DNA of 64,000 nucleotides from GWE2-42-39 sp942493345 (GTDB lineage Bacteria > Bacteroidota > Bacteroidia > Bacteroidales > Prolixibacteraceae), in the NCBI GenBank assembly GCA_942493345.1, contig OW818695.1, positions 2,480,001-2,544,000 on the forward strand, written 5' to 3'. Below the pieces are notes generated by a model that was given only the letters and a program-made list of their open reading frames with translations, ran no database searches and was not told where the DNA came from. Positions 18,601-28,472 of the stretch are shown here, piece after piece. A program made the translations under genes and the position numbers. Position 1 is the first letter of the stretch. Every line of letters starts with the position of its first letter.

Positions 18601-18779
18601 AAAGAACGGATTTGTTAAATGGTTAGGAGAAAGAACACAATTCTGAGTTTTTGGATATTGAATTTTTATTATTTGATATAGGATATTTTTTTCGTGACGT
18701 TAAAACTTTGCGCTCCTTGTGTTTAATTGACAATTAAAAAATGAAAAATGAACTGAAATAGAAATACGTTGAAAAACAA

Positions 18780-18838
18780 AACCGCCAGGTGGTGCAACAC
18801 CCGACGGCTAATAGTTTGATCCTAATGCAAGGCATTAG
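18780..18838 (+). promoter_or_regulatory. Structured 5' leader of the PUL1 susC gene
   Basis: Two small hairpins precede susC. One has a GGTG/CACC stem around a GTGCAA loop with a flanking GCC/GGC pair (about 18784-18808). The second is a perfect 7-base stem CTAATGC/GCATTAG (18822-18828 and 18832-18838) with an AAG loop. The PUL2 susC gene has a leader with the same plan, and both first loops end in CAA within GTG/CAC stems. The rest of the 267-base gap from FecR to SusC shows nothing else I can call. Confidence 0.35.
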
Positions 18839-18867
18839 AATAGTAATAATTAAACTCTTACAAAATT

Positions 18868-21800
18868 ATGAAAAAAAAACAAAAGGTGAGGGGGTATTTT
18901 GACCTTCATTTAAAAAAACTGTTACTGATTATGCGATTAGCTACTTTTTTAATTCTGGGATTGACACTTCATTTGTCTGCCAATGTTTATTCACAGCAAA
19001 CCCGGTTATCGTTAAGTTACAGCAATGTCACCATCCGGGAAGTATTAAAACAAATCGAGGAACAAAGTAGTTTTAAATTTCTTCTTCAGGACGAACGGCT
19101 TGATATTGACCGAAAAGTAAATATTCAGGTCAAAGATGAGACAGTGAGTAATATTCTCGATGAGATTTTTGGCAAACAAGGCATCAGTTATGTGATTACT
19201 GAAAAGAACCTGATTATTATCAATCCTTCGGCAAATAATAATATGGGCAATGCCCAGCAACAACGCAAAATTGTTACAGGAAAGGTTACCGACTCGTCGG
19301 GCTTTCCGTTACCCGGTGTTACTGTTGTTGTAAAAGGGACAACCCAGGGAATCATTACCGATTCGGATGGTAAATACTCTTTTTCCAATGTGCCGGATAA
19401 TGCGGCGTTGCTATTTTCGTTTGTGGGAATGAAGATGCAGGAGATTTCAGTATCGGGAAAATCTTTGGTAAATGTAACCATGGAAGAAGAAACGGTTGGA
19501 ATAGAGGAAGTTGTAGCGATAGGCTATGGAACACAGAAAAAAGTAAACCTTACAGGCTCCGTTGCAACGGTGAAAGGAGAAGAACTTATTAATAGGCCGG
19601 TAACTGGAACAGTCGATGCTTTGCAGGGAATCATGCCGGGAGTGGTTGTAACAAAAGGGAGTGGTTCTCCGGGCGAGGAAAATTATAATATCCAGATTCG
19701 TGGGGTGACATCTGCTACTAATAATCCGGTGTTGGTATTGGTCGATGGAATTGAAGGTGACATGCAAAATGTCAGACCAGAGGATATTGAATCAATATCT
19801 GTGCTTAAGGATGCAGCTTCTGCAGCTATTTACGGCGCAAAAGCTGCGGGTGGTGTAATCCTGATCAACACGAAAAGCGGGAAGGCCGGTCAAATTTCTG
19901 TGGAGTTTAATTCGTATTACACCATGGCAAAAATGGGTAGGATAATGGAGCGAATATCTTCCTACGAAGCCGGGCTTTTGAGAAATGAAGCTGAAATCAA
20001 TGCAGGCAAGTCCCCACCTCTATCCGATGAAAATCTGGCCAAACTGAAAGATCCAAATATTTTGTGGGACGCTGATCCTACAAGTCCTAATCGTTTCCGA
20101 TACTGGGGTGACTATGATTATAAAGATTTGGTATTGAAACCATTTACTCCAATGATGTCGCATAACGTGGCAATAAGCGGGGGAACGGAGAAAACCACCT
20201 TCAGGCTTTCTGGTACTTATTACAATAATAACGGTTCTATAAAAATCGGGCCCGATAGTAATACCAAATACTCATTAAGGTTGAATCTGAATACTCAGAT
20301 CAATAAGTATGTGGAATTGTCCAATGTATTTTCATATTCGAATAACCAGATTGAAAAGCCTATGGAAGCTCTGGATGGAGATTATGGCTTTTGGGCTTAC
20401 ATATTCACCTATCCGGGTGTCGCTCCTTTGCGCGATCCCAACGGACATCTTGCTAAGGGCGTACGAGTGGGTACATTTGACGGAAGAAGTAAATTTTTTC
20501 AGTTTGATTATGACCACGGGGCGAAATCATGGAATGAAAATAATTTCAGGGCCAACTCTACATTGACAATTAAAAACCTGGTGAAAAATCTTCAATTCAG
20601 AATTGTAGGTGGAGCTGACGCTAATTTTGATGCACAATTTCATAATTCAAAAATGATCGAAGATTATGGTATTGATGAAACTGTGTTAGGGTTTCTGACC
20701 GGAACCAATATGACCAGAGCACAAAATAACACCGTTTTTAAAGAATTTCAGTTTCTGGCCGATTACAACTTCCAAATTAAAAAACATGACATATCGTTAT
20801 TTGCAGGATATTCATTCCAAGATTATCATTCTTATTATCACGAAGCTTACATTCAGGATTTGGTGAACGAAAACCTGCCCAGTTTTGATTGGGCTGCAAA
20901 GAATAATCTGAGAGTTACTGATAATGCAGGCAGTTCCAGGTTTCAATCTGTTTTCGGAAGGTTTAAATACAATTTCGACGATCGCTATTTATTCGAAACA
21001 AACCTACGTTATGATGGTAGTTCCAAACTCAGTCCGGGTGTCAGATATCAGCTATTCCCTTCTTTATCTGCCGCCTGGCGTATAAGTCAGGAAAAATGGT
21101 TCAATATCGATTTAATCAGTGAATTAAAGCTACGGGGTTCATTCGGACGATTGGGAAATGCAAATTCAATAGGTTATTACGACTATATTCCACTTTTACA
21201 ATCGAAAGAGGATCTTATATTAGGATCAAGTTCCGGAGCGGAACAAAGAGCAACGTATATCTACCAGGATAGACTTGCATCGAAGAATATTACTTGGGAG
21301 ACAGTACAGACTTCCAATATTGGTTTGGAAATCGGCTTACTGGACAATAGGCTAACCTTCGAAGGAGATTACTACATCAAGCGAAATAAAAATATGCTGG
21401 CTGGCGTAGCATATCCTGCCGTCTTAGGAATTAGTGTTGGCAACCAGAATGTTGGTGAACTAAAAACCTGGGGTTGGGATACCAATATAGGATGGAAAGA
21501 CAGCAACGGAGCTATCAACTATTGGGTAAATGCAAATATAAGCGACTCCGAAAACGAATTGGTCGAATACTATGGGGCTACCATTATTGGATCAGGGACA
21601 AGAAGGCTTTTGGAAGGTTATCCCATCAATTCAATATTCGGGTACAAAACCGACGGGCTTTTCCAAACTCAGGAAGAGGTCACTAATCATGCATTCCAGA
21701 ATACGAAGACAGGACCCGGCGATGTCAGGTATATCGATCTGAATAATGATGGTAAGATTACAGCAGGGAGCCAAACAGAAGAAGACCACGGAGATCTGGT

Positions 21801-22293
21801 TTATCTTGGGAATAACAATCCAAGATACTCATTTGGGATACAAACTGGACTTAACTGGAAAGGGGTTGACTTTTCACTGTTTTTACAAGGCGTTGGGAGA
21901 AGAGTTTTCATGTTAGATACACAGTATATTATGCCGTATTCATCCGCGGACTTTGGGCCACAAAAACACAACATGGATTACTGGAAAGAAGATAACAGGG
22001 ATGCTTTCTGGCCCAGACTGATGGTTGCGGGAACCCACAACTATATGGCAAGTGATAAATGGATACAGAATGCAGCATACATCCGGCTTAAAGACATTCA
22101 AATCGGATATACCGTTCCCAACAGGTTGTTTTCGAGGATAGGTATCAAAAAACTAAGGTTTTATGTTGCCGGGCATGATGTATGGGAATTTACCAAAGTA
22201 CTGGATTTCATTGATCCTGAAATGCCCAACCAGGCCAGCTATCAATATCCTTTCAGGAGGAGCTATACGATTGGGCTTAATCTCAATTTCTAG
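18868..22293 (+). CDS. susC: SusC-like TonB-dependent outer-membrane transporter with STN domain (PUL1)
   Basis: This 1141-residue SusC-family transporter imports oligosaccharides across the outer membrane with TonB energy. Order of parts: signal region with a long basic lead (to about residue 43), STN signalling domain (about 46-117), CarboxypepD_reg-like domain (about 134-210), plug (from IEEVVAIGYGTQKKVNLTGSV, with VLVLVDGIEGD and SISVLKDAASAAIYGAKAAGGV), then a 22-strand-type barrel to the C-terminal YTIGLNLNF. The STN domain marks it as a signalling transporter that contacts FecR. SusD follows after 30 bases. Confidence 0.96.
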   Translation: MKKKQKVRGYFDLHLKKLLLIMRLATFLILGLTLHLSANVYSQQTRLSLSYSNVTIREVLKQIEEQSSFKFLLQDERLDIDRKVNIQVKDETVSNILDEIFGKQGISYVITEKNLIIINPSANNNMGNAQQQRKIVTGKVTDSSGFPLPGVTVVVKGTTQGIITDSDGKYSFSNVPDNAALLFSFVGMKMQEISVSGKSLVNVTMEEETVGIEEVVAIGYGTQKKVNLTGSVATVKGEELINRPVTGTVDALQGIMPGVVVTKGSGSPGEENYNIQIRGVTSATNNPVLVLVDGIEGDMQNVRPEDIESISVLKDAASAAIYGAKAAGGVILINTKSGKAGQISVEFNSYYTMAKMGRIMERISSYEAGLLRNEAEINAGKSPPLSDENLAKLKDPNILWDADPTSPNRFRYWGDYDYKDLVLKPFTPMMSHNVAISGGTEKTTFRLSGTYYNNNGSIKIGPDSNTKYSLRLNLNTQINKYVELSNVFSYSNNQIEKPMEALDGDYGFWAYIFTYPGVAPLRDPNGHLAKGVRVGTFDGRSKFFQFDYDHGAKSWNENNFRANSTLTIKNLVKNLQFRIVGGADANFDAQFHNSKMIEDYGIDETVLGFLTGTNMTRAQNNTVFKEFQFLADYNFQIKKHDISLFAGYSFQDYHSYYHEAYIQDLVNENLPSFDWAAKNNLRVTDNAGSSRFQSVFGRFKYNFDDRYLFETNLRYDGSSKLSPGVRYQLFPSLSAAWRISQEKWFNIDLISELKLRGSFGRLGNANSIGYYDYIPLLQSKEDLILGSSSGAEQRATYIYQDRLASKNITWETVQTSNIGLEIGLLDNRLTFEGDYYIKRNKNMLAGVAYPAVLGISVGNQNVGELKTWGWDTNIGWKDSNGAINYWVNANISDSENELVEYYGATIIGSGTRRLLEGYPINSIFGYKTDGLFQTQEEVTNHAFQNTKTGPGDVRYIDLNNDGKITAGSQTEEDHGDLVYLGNNNPRYSFGIQTGLNWKGVDFSLFLQGVGRRVFMLDTQYIMPYSSADFGPQKHNMDYWKEDNRDAFWPRLMVAGTHNYMASDKWIQNAAYIRLKDIQIGYTVPNRLFSRIGIKKLRFYVAGHDVWEFTKVLDFIDPEMPNQASYQYPFRRSYTIGLNLNF

Positions 22294-22323
22294 AAAGATT
22301 TGGAGAATGTACAACTCAAAAAA

Positions 22324-23991
22324 ATGAAAACCATGATAAAAAATTTGAAAAAGATTAAAATACTAGCAGCAGGATTATTAATAATATTATCTGCCTGTAA
22401 TTTAGATTTAGTACCGCAAGCCGATCTTTCGGATGAAGTATTCTGGAAAACCGATCAGGATTTTAGGCAAGCTGTAAATTATCTTTATAAAGCTAATGAA
22501 ATCGCATCAACCGATATGATGTTATATCCGCTTTTCATGGATGTGATGTCAGACAATGCTGTTAACAAAGATCGTAGTACAATCAGTAATGGTTCCTATT
22601 TGCCGGGAGCTTATTTTGGACCGTGGGAAAGAGATTATAAAATTATTCGCATAGCCAATAATATTCTTAAACATGTCGCTGATTATACGTCTTCATTTAC
22701 TCCTCGCTACGTTGCTGAAGCAAAATATTTCCGTGCTTATGCTCATGCAGACCTGGTAAGCCGGTATGGTGATGTACCTTTGATTTTGGAAGCACTTGAT
22801 ACAGATAGTGAAGAACTTTATATGCCGAGAACGCCGAGAGATCAGGTCATTGCTTCTATTTATAAAGATTTAGATGATGCTGCCGCCGATTTGCCTGCTA
22901 ATTCTAAATTAAATATGGGTACAGAATATGGAATGGTTACTAAGGGAGCAGCTCTTGCTTTTAAATCAAGAGTTGCATTAAGGGAAGGTACCAGGAATAA
23001 ATTTCATAAAAATGCCGATTATAATTCTCATCTTCAAATTGCAAAAGATGCTGCATTAGCCGTAATGAATAGCAATGAATATAAACTGTTTGACAAATTT
23101 GGGCCGGAAAGTTATAAACAACTCTTTAAAATTGCAGGAGAAGGCCCTGGAAATAAAGAGGCAATTTGGGTGTTCCCTTATGGTGTAGACTATGACTTTG
23201 AAGTACTGCGCACCTATTTCGGCGCGTCCAATGTAGATGGTTATGCCGGGATTACAAAATCCCTGGTTGATGACTTTCTTTGTACAGACGGATTGCCAAT
23301 CGAAAAATCACCTTTATTCAAAGGATGGCAGGATGCTTCTTCCGAATTTATAAACAGGGATCTCCGCTTAAATGGAACAATCGTAAAAAAGGGAGATAGC
23401 TACACCGATAGAAAGCCGTATATTCCTTCATTACAATCAATTACTGGATATACAATCAATAAGTACTTTGATGTTCGTGAAAAAAATGGAGTGTTGGAAC
23501 GGGTCAATTATTATATTGACATGATATTAATTCGTTATGCGGAAGTATTACTTAATTATGCGGAAGCTACTTATGAATTAAATAATTCTATCAGTGATGC
23601 CGATCTAAATATCTCGATTAACCTGTTAAGAACCCGTGCCGGAGTAACACATTTGTCGAATAGTTTTGTTGCGGCAAATGGTTTAAACATGCAGAAAGAG
23701 ATCAGAAGGGAGCGACGCGTTGAACTTGGTATGGAAGGATTTCGTTATGATGATCTGTTACGATGGAAAACAGCAGAAATTGAGTTGCCTAAAGCTGTTT
23801 TGGGTGCCAAGATATTTAAAGCGGAATATCCTGGGGTTGATCCAACGAAATTTAATATGACTACTGATGGCTTTATTATTGCTGAACTTGCTTCAAAAAG
23901 GAGTTTTGACCAGGCAAAAATGTATCTGTGGCCATTGCCATTAAACCAATTGGCTTTAAACAATAAATTAGTACAGAATCCGAATTGGTAA
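22324..23991 (+). CDS. susD: SusD/RagB-family outer-membrane glycan-binding lipoprotein (PUL1)
   Basis: This lipoprotein of about 555 residues is the lid of the SusC channel. The signal ends in a lipobox, LLIILSACNLD. The TPR-rich SusD fold shows in FRAYAHADLVSRYGDVPLIL, PRTPRDQVIASIYKDLDDA, EVLLNYAEATYELN and IRRERRVELGMEGFRYDDL. An in-frame TTG at 22300 lies only seven bases past the SusC stop; the ATG at 22324 gives a normal lipoprotein signal, with ATG 22333 as an alternative. Its ligand cannot be read from sequence; the locus suggests a pectin-type glycan. Confidence 0.94.
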   Translation: MKTMIKNLKKIKILAAGLLIILSACNLDLVPQADLSDEVFWKTDQDFRQAVNYLYKANEIASTDMMLYPLFMDVMSDNAVNKDRSTISNGSYLPGAYFGPWERDYKIIRIANNILKHVADYTSSFTPRYVAEAKYFRAYAHADLVSRYGDVPLILEALDTDSEELYMPRTPRDQVIASIYKDLDDAAADLPANSKLNMGTEYGMVTKGAALAFKSRVALREGTRNKFHKNADYNSHLQIAKDAALAVMNSNEYKLFDKFGPESYKQLFKIAGEGPGNKEAIWVFPYGVDYDFEVLRTYFGASNVDGYAGITKSLVDDFLCTDGLPIEKSPLFKGWQDASSEFINRDLRLNGTIVKKGDSYTDRKPYIPSLQSITGYTINKYFDVREKNGVLERVNYYIDMILIRYAEVLLNYAEATYELNNSISDADLNISINLLRTRAGVTHLSNSFVAANGLNMQKEIRRERRVELGMEGFRYDDLLRWKTAEIELPKAVLGAKIFKAEYPGVDPTKFNMTTDGFIIAELASKRSFDQAKMYLWPLPLNQLALNNKLVQNPNW

Positions 23992-24007
23992 TAACGATGA
24001 TAAAATA

Positions 24008-24050
24008 ACTAGCTGTTGTAAATTTATATTTTCAGCAGCTGGTTTTTTTT
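24008..24050 (+). terminator. Rho-independent terminator after PUL1 susD
   Basis: An 11-base stem (24008-24018 with 24033-24043, two G-U pairs, core AGCTGTTG/CAGCAGCT) is followed by eight T (24043-24050). It lies just after the SusD stop and before the enzyme genes, so it probably limits transcription into them rather than ending the locus. Confidence 0.75.
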
Positions 24051-24083
24051 AAAAAATTAACCTGAACCAAGCAAAATTTTCCC

Positions 24084-26975
24084 ATGCGACCAAAACTGAT
24101 ACTTTTGATTTCATTCTGTTTTTTATCTCCGGTAATGGCTGATTCATACCGGAATGTGTCTGGAAGTGATCAAACGGGTAAGATCACATGGATTGTTCCC
24201 GAAGAAGGTGGCACGCCCCGCGACCCGGGTAAAATCAGAGAACTAAGCCCTGCCGAGTTTCATATTTGTACTTCATTTGAAGAAGGGGGACCTAGCTCAC
24301 TGAAACATCCTATTTCCCGGGTGGAACTAATATGCCAAAACCACAGCGACAAAAAAATAAACATCACCCTTCATCTTGATTTGTCGGGCGATGGACTTCG
24401 GACCGATTACGAGAGCAAACCGGAAGCCGGGATGTCCGACCGGGATTATATATTTATCAGGTCTCCCGGCGGGGAATGGCAACAGGTGAACGGAAAGACG
24501 GAAGGATGTATCGCAACAATACGTTTTGAAGCAGCACCAGGGGAAACGAAAGTGGGGCTAAACCCTTGGTATGGGTATGGTGATTATCTGCATTTTATAA
24601 GCTCGCTCCCGCAACACCCATACCTCGAAAAAAAGATGATTGGGAAAAGCGACCATAACCGTGAACACTGGGAACTGACGATCACCGACCCTTCTGTTAA
24701 TACAGAAAATAAACAAACAATATTGTGGCATGCCCGTGAACATGCGTACGAAACATTTTCATCCTTCGCGATGGAAGGGCTTATTCATTTTCTTCTTTCC
24801 GATGAAGCTTCGGAATTCAGGAAACAGTATATTTTCGTAGTTGTTCCGATGGTTAATGTGGACGGTGTGGCCGAAGGTTTCGAATACAGAGGTGGTTATG
24901 ATTTCCCCGATCCCCGCGGCACGACTACTGCCCTTCTTACATATGCAACAATCGACCGGTTGCGGCCCGACTATGTTGTAGCATGGCACAACTGGATAGC
25001 GCCACGAGAACGTAACGTTGTTTTTTACACCGATGGGGAAAATGGCAAACCAACTTCACGCGCATGGCTTCGTTTTACTCAATTGTTTCCCTCTCTCCGC
25101 TATTACGGACACCGTTGGAGGGATGAAGGAAACCCCCAAAAATATAACTGGGAAGGGCGTCCGTTGTCTTTCGACAATGTGCACCAATATGCGATGAAAA
25201 AATACGGCACACGTGTCTGGGGCTGGGAAATGCCCTGGTGGAACTATAACATGAAAGATGTTTCGAGTGCCGGAGCCTCGTTTGCACAAGCCTTTCTTCA
25301 GACAATTGACGAAATACGCACAGGCACAGTGCCAAGATCTGTTGAAATTCCAACGATTGATCTTCCCAAATGGAGTATGCACGAGTTTACCTCAACGGGG
25401 AATACCCATGCCGGAAACCCTTTTCGGGATGCAATGCTTGTGGGAGAATTTACTTCTCCTTCAGGCAAGATAAAGGTTATCGATGGTTTTTATGATGGCG
25501 ACAATACGTGGCGTTTACGTTTTGTGCCCAATGAGGAAGGCGAATGGAGCTATCAGTTGCGCGGCGAAGGGGTTGAAATACTTCAACACGGAAAAATAAA
25601 CTGCATTGGGATGATTGGTCATGGTTTTATCCGGATACATCAGCAAAACCCGTTTTCCTTTGCTAAGGATGATGGCACACCCTTTTTCCCGATGGGCGAT
25701 ACTTGTTACGGGTTGCACGATGACAGCCCGATCACCAAAGAATTGCGGGAAGCATATTTGGAAATGCGCAGGTCTCAGAATTTCAATTTTGTACGGATGC
25801 AAACCGGAGGTAGTTATGAAAGAGCGCAAAAAGATTCTGCCTTCTGGGCTTGGGGTGGTACAGCTCAAAATCCGGATTTGGATCGTTTTAATCCTGTTTT
25901 TTTCCACAGTCTGGACTCATTGATATTTCAGTTGCGAGATTATGGAATGAACGTTGAACTGCTTCTTTTGAATTTCTACCGCTTACCGTTTACCGACCCA
26001 AAAACCTGGACCCCTGAACGCGAACGTTTATGGCTGCATTATCTTTTGGCGCGTTACAGCGCTTTCGACAATATTTTCATGTGGACGATTGCGAATGAAT
26101 ATGAAACCCATCCTGACGGGAAATATCGGTTGGATGTACCGGAAGATGTGGAGTGGGTAAAGTCGACGGCCCGTTTCATCAAGAAGAACGACCCGTATAA
26201 CCATCTGGTAACGGTACACCCGGTTGTATCGTCGAGTACCACGGGGCAAAGTCCGCGTGATTCGATTACACAGCCGTGGCAGATCGGCGGTTTCTATGGA
26301 GATGAAAAGGCCATTGATGTGCTTTCGCAACAAACCGGGCAATTTGGCGCTGGCATTATATGGAATGAAAATCGGAATTGCTGGGAAGGCGATGATCCGA
26401 ACCTTGTTGCGAGCCTTCAGACTGATCTCCGCTATGGGAAACCGGTATTAAACACCGAAAATGGTTACGAATATCTAAAAAATGCTTCTACCGAAAAAAA
26501 GCAAGTTCATCATACCGATAAAGTACGCCGCAGCTCGTGGCGGATTGTTTGCGGCGGAGGTTATTTTGCTGCCGGTTTTCATGGAACAATTGGGCACAGC
26601 GATGTCTGGAACCGGATTGATGCACCAAATAAATATACATTCAGGTTGGAAAGTGAAGGTGCTGCCCAACAACTAAGCTACCTGTATGATTTTTTCAACA
26701 CTCTTCCTTACTGGAAGATGCGTCCGTTCTCCGGGGTAAAAGGCGATGCTGTTGCACTTGCCGATAGAGGCAAAACCTACGTAGTTTTTTTGCCTCACGG
26801 GGGAGAAGTAACCTTTGATTTGGAAGAATCCGCTCAATTGGAACAGAGGTGGTTCAATCCCAGAACAGGGGAATTTTGCAAAATAAAAGCAATACATGGG
26901 AATGGGAAACAAAAGTTTAAAGCTCCAGATGACAATGACTGGACTTTGCTTTTGAAAGCATCAGCAGAAGAATAA
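24084..26975 (+). CDS. M14-like zinc carboxypeptidase fused to a DUF5060/DUF4038 glycoside hydrolase
   Basis: This 963-residue exported protein (signal about 1-19) joins two enzymes. Residues about 150-415 look like an M14 metallopeptidase: His216-x-x-Glu219 in LWHAREHAYE, a third possible zinc ligand His302 in VVAWHNW, NVDGVAEG near 258, and a possible general-base Glu382 in WGWEMPWW. Residues about 425-505 fit DUF5060 (EFTSPSGKIKVIDGFYDGD). Residues about 520-830 fit the DUF4038 apiosidase-like barrel (GTPFFPMGDTCYGLHDD, NFNFVRMQ), with clan-A-like Glu672 in WTIANEYE and Glu792 in LNTENGYEY. The C-terminal WFNPRTGEF matches the small beta domain usual in these glycosidases. The frame is open throughout, so the fusion is real as sequenced. 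Activities are inferred from motifs only. Confidence 0.8.
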   Translation: MRPKLILLISFCFLSPVMADSYRNVSGSDQTGKITWIVPEEGGTPRDPGKIRELSPAEFHICTSFEEGGPSSLKHPISRVELICQNHSDKKINITLHLDLSGDGLRTDYESKPEAGMSDRDYIFIRSPGGEWQQVNGKTEGCIATIRFEAAPGETKVGLNPWYGYGDYLHFISSLPQHPYLEKKMIGKSDHNREHWELTITDPSVNTENKQTILWHAREHAYETFSSFAMEGLIHFLLSDEASEFRKQYIFVVVPMVNVDGVAEGFEYRGGYDFPDPRGTTTALLTYATIDRLRPDYVVAWHNWIAPRERNVVFYTDGENGKPTSRAWLRFTQLFPSLRYYGHRWRDEGNPQKYNWEGRPLSFDNVHQYAMKKYGTRVWGWEMPWWNYNMKDVSSAGASFAQAFLQTIDEIRTGTVPRSVEIPTIDLPKWSMHEFTSTGNTHAGNPFRDAMLVGEFTSPSGKIKVIDGFYDGDNTWRLRFVPNEEGEWSYQLRGEGVEILQHGKINCIGMIGHGFIRIHQQNPFSFAKDDGTPFFPMGDTCYGLHDDSPITKELREAYLEMRRSQNFNFVRMQTGGSYERAQKDSAFWAWGGTAQNPDLDRFNPVFFHSLDSLIFQLRDYGMNVELLLLNFYRLPFTDPKTWTPERERLWLHYLLARYSAFDNIFMWTIANEYETHPDGKYRLDVPEDVEWVKSTARFIKKNDPYNHLVTVHPVVSSSTTGQSPRDSITQPWQIGGFYGDEKAIDVLSQQTGQFGAGIIWNENRNCWEGDDPNLVASLQTDLRYGKPVLNTENGYEYLKNASTEKKQVHHTDKVRRSSWRIVCGGGYFAAGFHGTIGHSDVWNRIDAPNKYTFRLESEGAAQQLSYLYDFFNTLPYWKMRPFSGVKGDAVALADRGKTYVVFLPHGGEVTFDLEESAQLEQRWFNPRTGEFCKIKAIHGNGKQKFKAPDDNDWTLLLKASAEE

Positions 26976-27065
26976 AACGAGGGGAAAAGTTGTCATAAAA
27001 ATCAGAATTGAAGGTATTGAGAAAATAAGAAACTATAACCAAATAAACTTTGAAAAAACCTATAA

Positions 27066-28466
27066 ATGAGAAAGATTGTAATAGCTGGCATAATTCTGTT
27101 GATTTCATGGTCAATATATGCACAGGAAAAGAAGTGGGAGGGAAAGTCAGTTGACATGAATCATGGGAGACTTGTAATATCAGAAAACAAAAGATATCTG
27201 ATTTTCGAAGATGGCGCTCCGTTTTTCTGGCTGGGAGATACTGCCTGGGAATTATTTCACCGGCTCACAAAGCCTGAAGCTGAAAAATATCTGGAAAACC
27301 GCAGAGAAAAAGGATTTACAGTTATTCAGGCAGTAATTCTGTCTCAACCCGAAGGATTGAATGTACCCAATGCAGAAGGAGATTTACCATTAATTGCCAA
27401 CAAACCAATACAACTAAATGAAAAGTATTTTGCCCACATCGACTGGATCATCAGAAAGGCAGAAGAAAAAGGTATTTTTATCGGTTTGATACCTACGTGG
27501 GGAGATAAAGTTGACAATTCATGGGGTGTTGGGCCAGTTATATTTGATGCAGAAAATGCAGAGTTATATGGCAAAATTTTAGGTAACCGCTACAAAGATG
27601 TCAAAAACATTATATGGATCAATGGTGGCGACCGTTCTGGTGGAGGGAAAAATTTTCCGGTATGGAATGCACTTGCAAAAGGGATAAAATCTACCGATCC
27701 GAACCATCTGATGACCTATCATCCGAAGGGTGAAAAATCGTCTTCTGAATGGTTTCATAATGAAGACTGGCTCGATTTTAATATGTGCCAAACTGGTCAT
27801 GCGCAGCGATCATATTCGATTTTCAGGGAATTGATCGAAAATGATTATGCCCGGAACCCAATAAAGCCTTGCCTTGACGGCGAACCGCGTTATGAAGACC
27901 ATCCTGTAAAATGGAAACCTGAACTTTACGGATGGTTTTATGATGTGGATGTCAGGCAGGCCATGTACTGGAGTTTATTTGCGGGTTCGTTTGGTCACAC
28001 ATACGGATGTCATGCCATCTGGCAAATGCTTGCCAAAGACCGGAAACCGATAGGTTTTGCAAGAAATATCTGGCAAGCAGATTTAGACCTTCCCGGGGCA
28101 TGGGACCTTATACATGCCCGGAATTTATTGGAGTCGAGGCCATTTACTGAACGAAAACCCTTCCCGATAATATTGAAAAATGATTTTGTTTCGGAAACAG
28201 ACTATTTGGTAGCCACACGCGGAAACGATTACATTTTTGTTTACAGTCCGATTGGAATAGCTCCATCTCTTGATCTTGACCAGTGTCATTGGAAAGAAGC
28301 ACAGACATGGTGGTTTAACCCTCGAACGGGAGATGTGAAAAAAGGAGAAAAGATACGCGCCAAAGGTATCATGAGTTTTGAACCACCTACAAAAGGTTTA
28401 GGAAACGACTGGATACTGGTACTTGATAATCCGAAAGCATTTTTTGACAAACCCGGTAAATTATAA
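27066..28466 (+). CDS. GH140-like (DUF4038) glycoside hydrolase, apiosidase-like
   Basis: This 466-residue exported protein (signal about 1-19) starts its catalytic part with the DUF4038 hallmark PFFWLGDTAWELFHRL. Candidate catalytic residues are Asp189 in WINGGDRSGG and Glu273 in CLDGEPRYEDHP, the Asp/Glu arrangement of GH140 apiosidase. The C-terminal WWFNPRTGDVKKGEKI fits the small beta domain labelled a putative collagen-binding domain in family databases. GH140 removes apiose from rhamnogalacturonan II; other DUF4038 members are uncharacterised, so apiosidase is a good guess, not a certainty. It lies 90 bases after the fusion gene and 6 bases before the GH28 gene, clearly in one operon. 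Confidence 0.82.
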   Translation: MRKIVIAGIILLISWSIYAQEKKWEGKSVDMNHGRLVISENKRYLIFEDGAPFFWLGDTAWELFHRLTKPEAEKYLENRREKGFTVIQAVILSQPEGLNVPNAEGDLPLIANKPIQLNEKYFAHIDWIIRKAEEKGIFIGLIPTWGDKVDNSWGVGPVIFDAENAELYGKILGNRYKDVKNIIWINGGDRSGGGKNFPVWNALAKGIKSTDPNHLMTYHPKGEKSSSEWFHNEDWLDFNMCQTGHAQRSYSIFRELIENDYARNPIKPCLDGEPRYEDHPVKWKPELYGWFYDVDVRQAMYWSLFAGSFGHTYGCHAIWQMLAKDRKPIGFARNIWQADLDLPGAWDLIHARNLLESRPFTERKPFPIILKNDFVSETDYLVATRGNDYIFVYSPIGIAPSLDLDQCHWKEAQTWWFNPRTGDVKKGEKIRAKGIMSFEPPTKGLGNDWILVLDNPKAFFDKPGKL

Positions 28467-28472
28467 TCCAAA

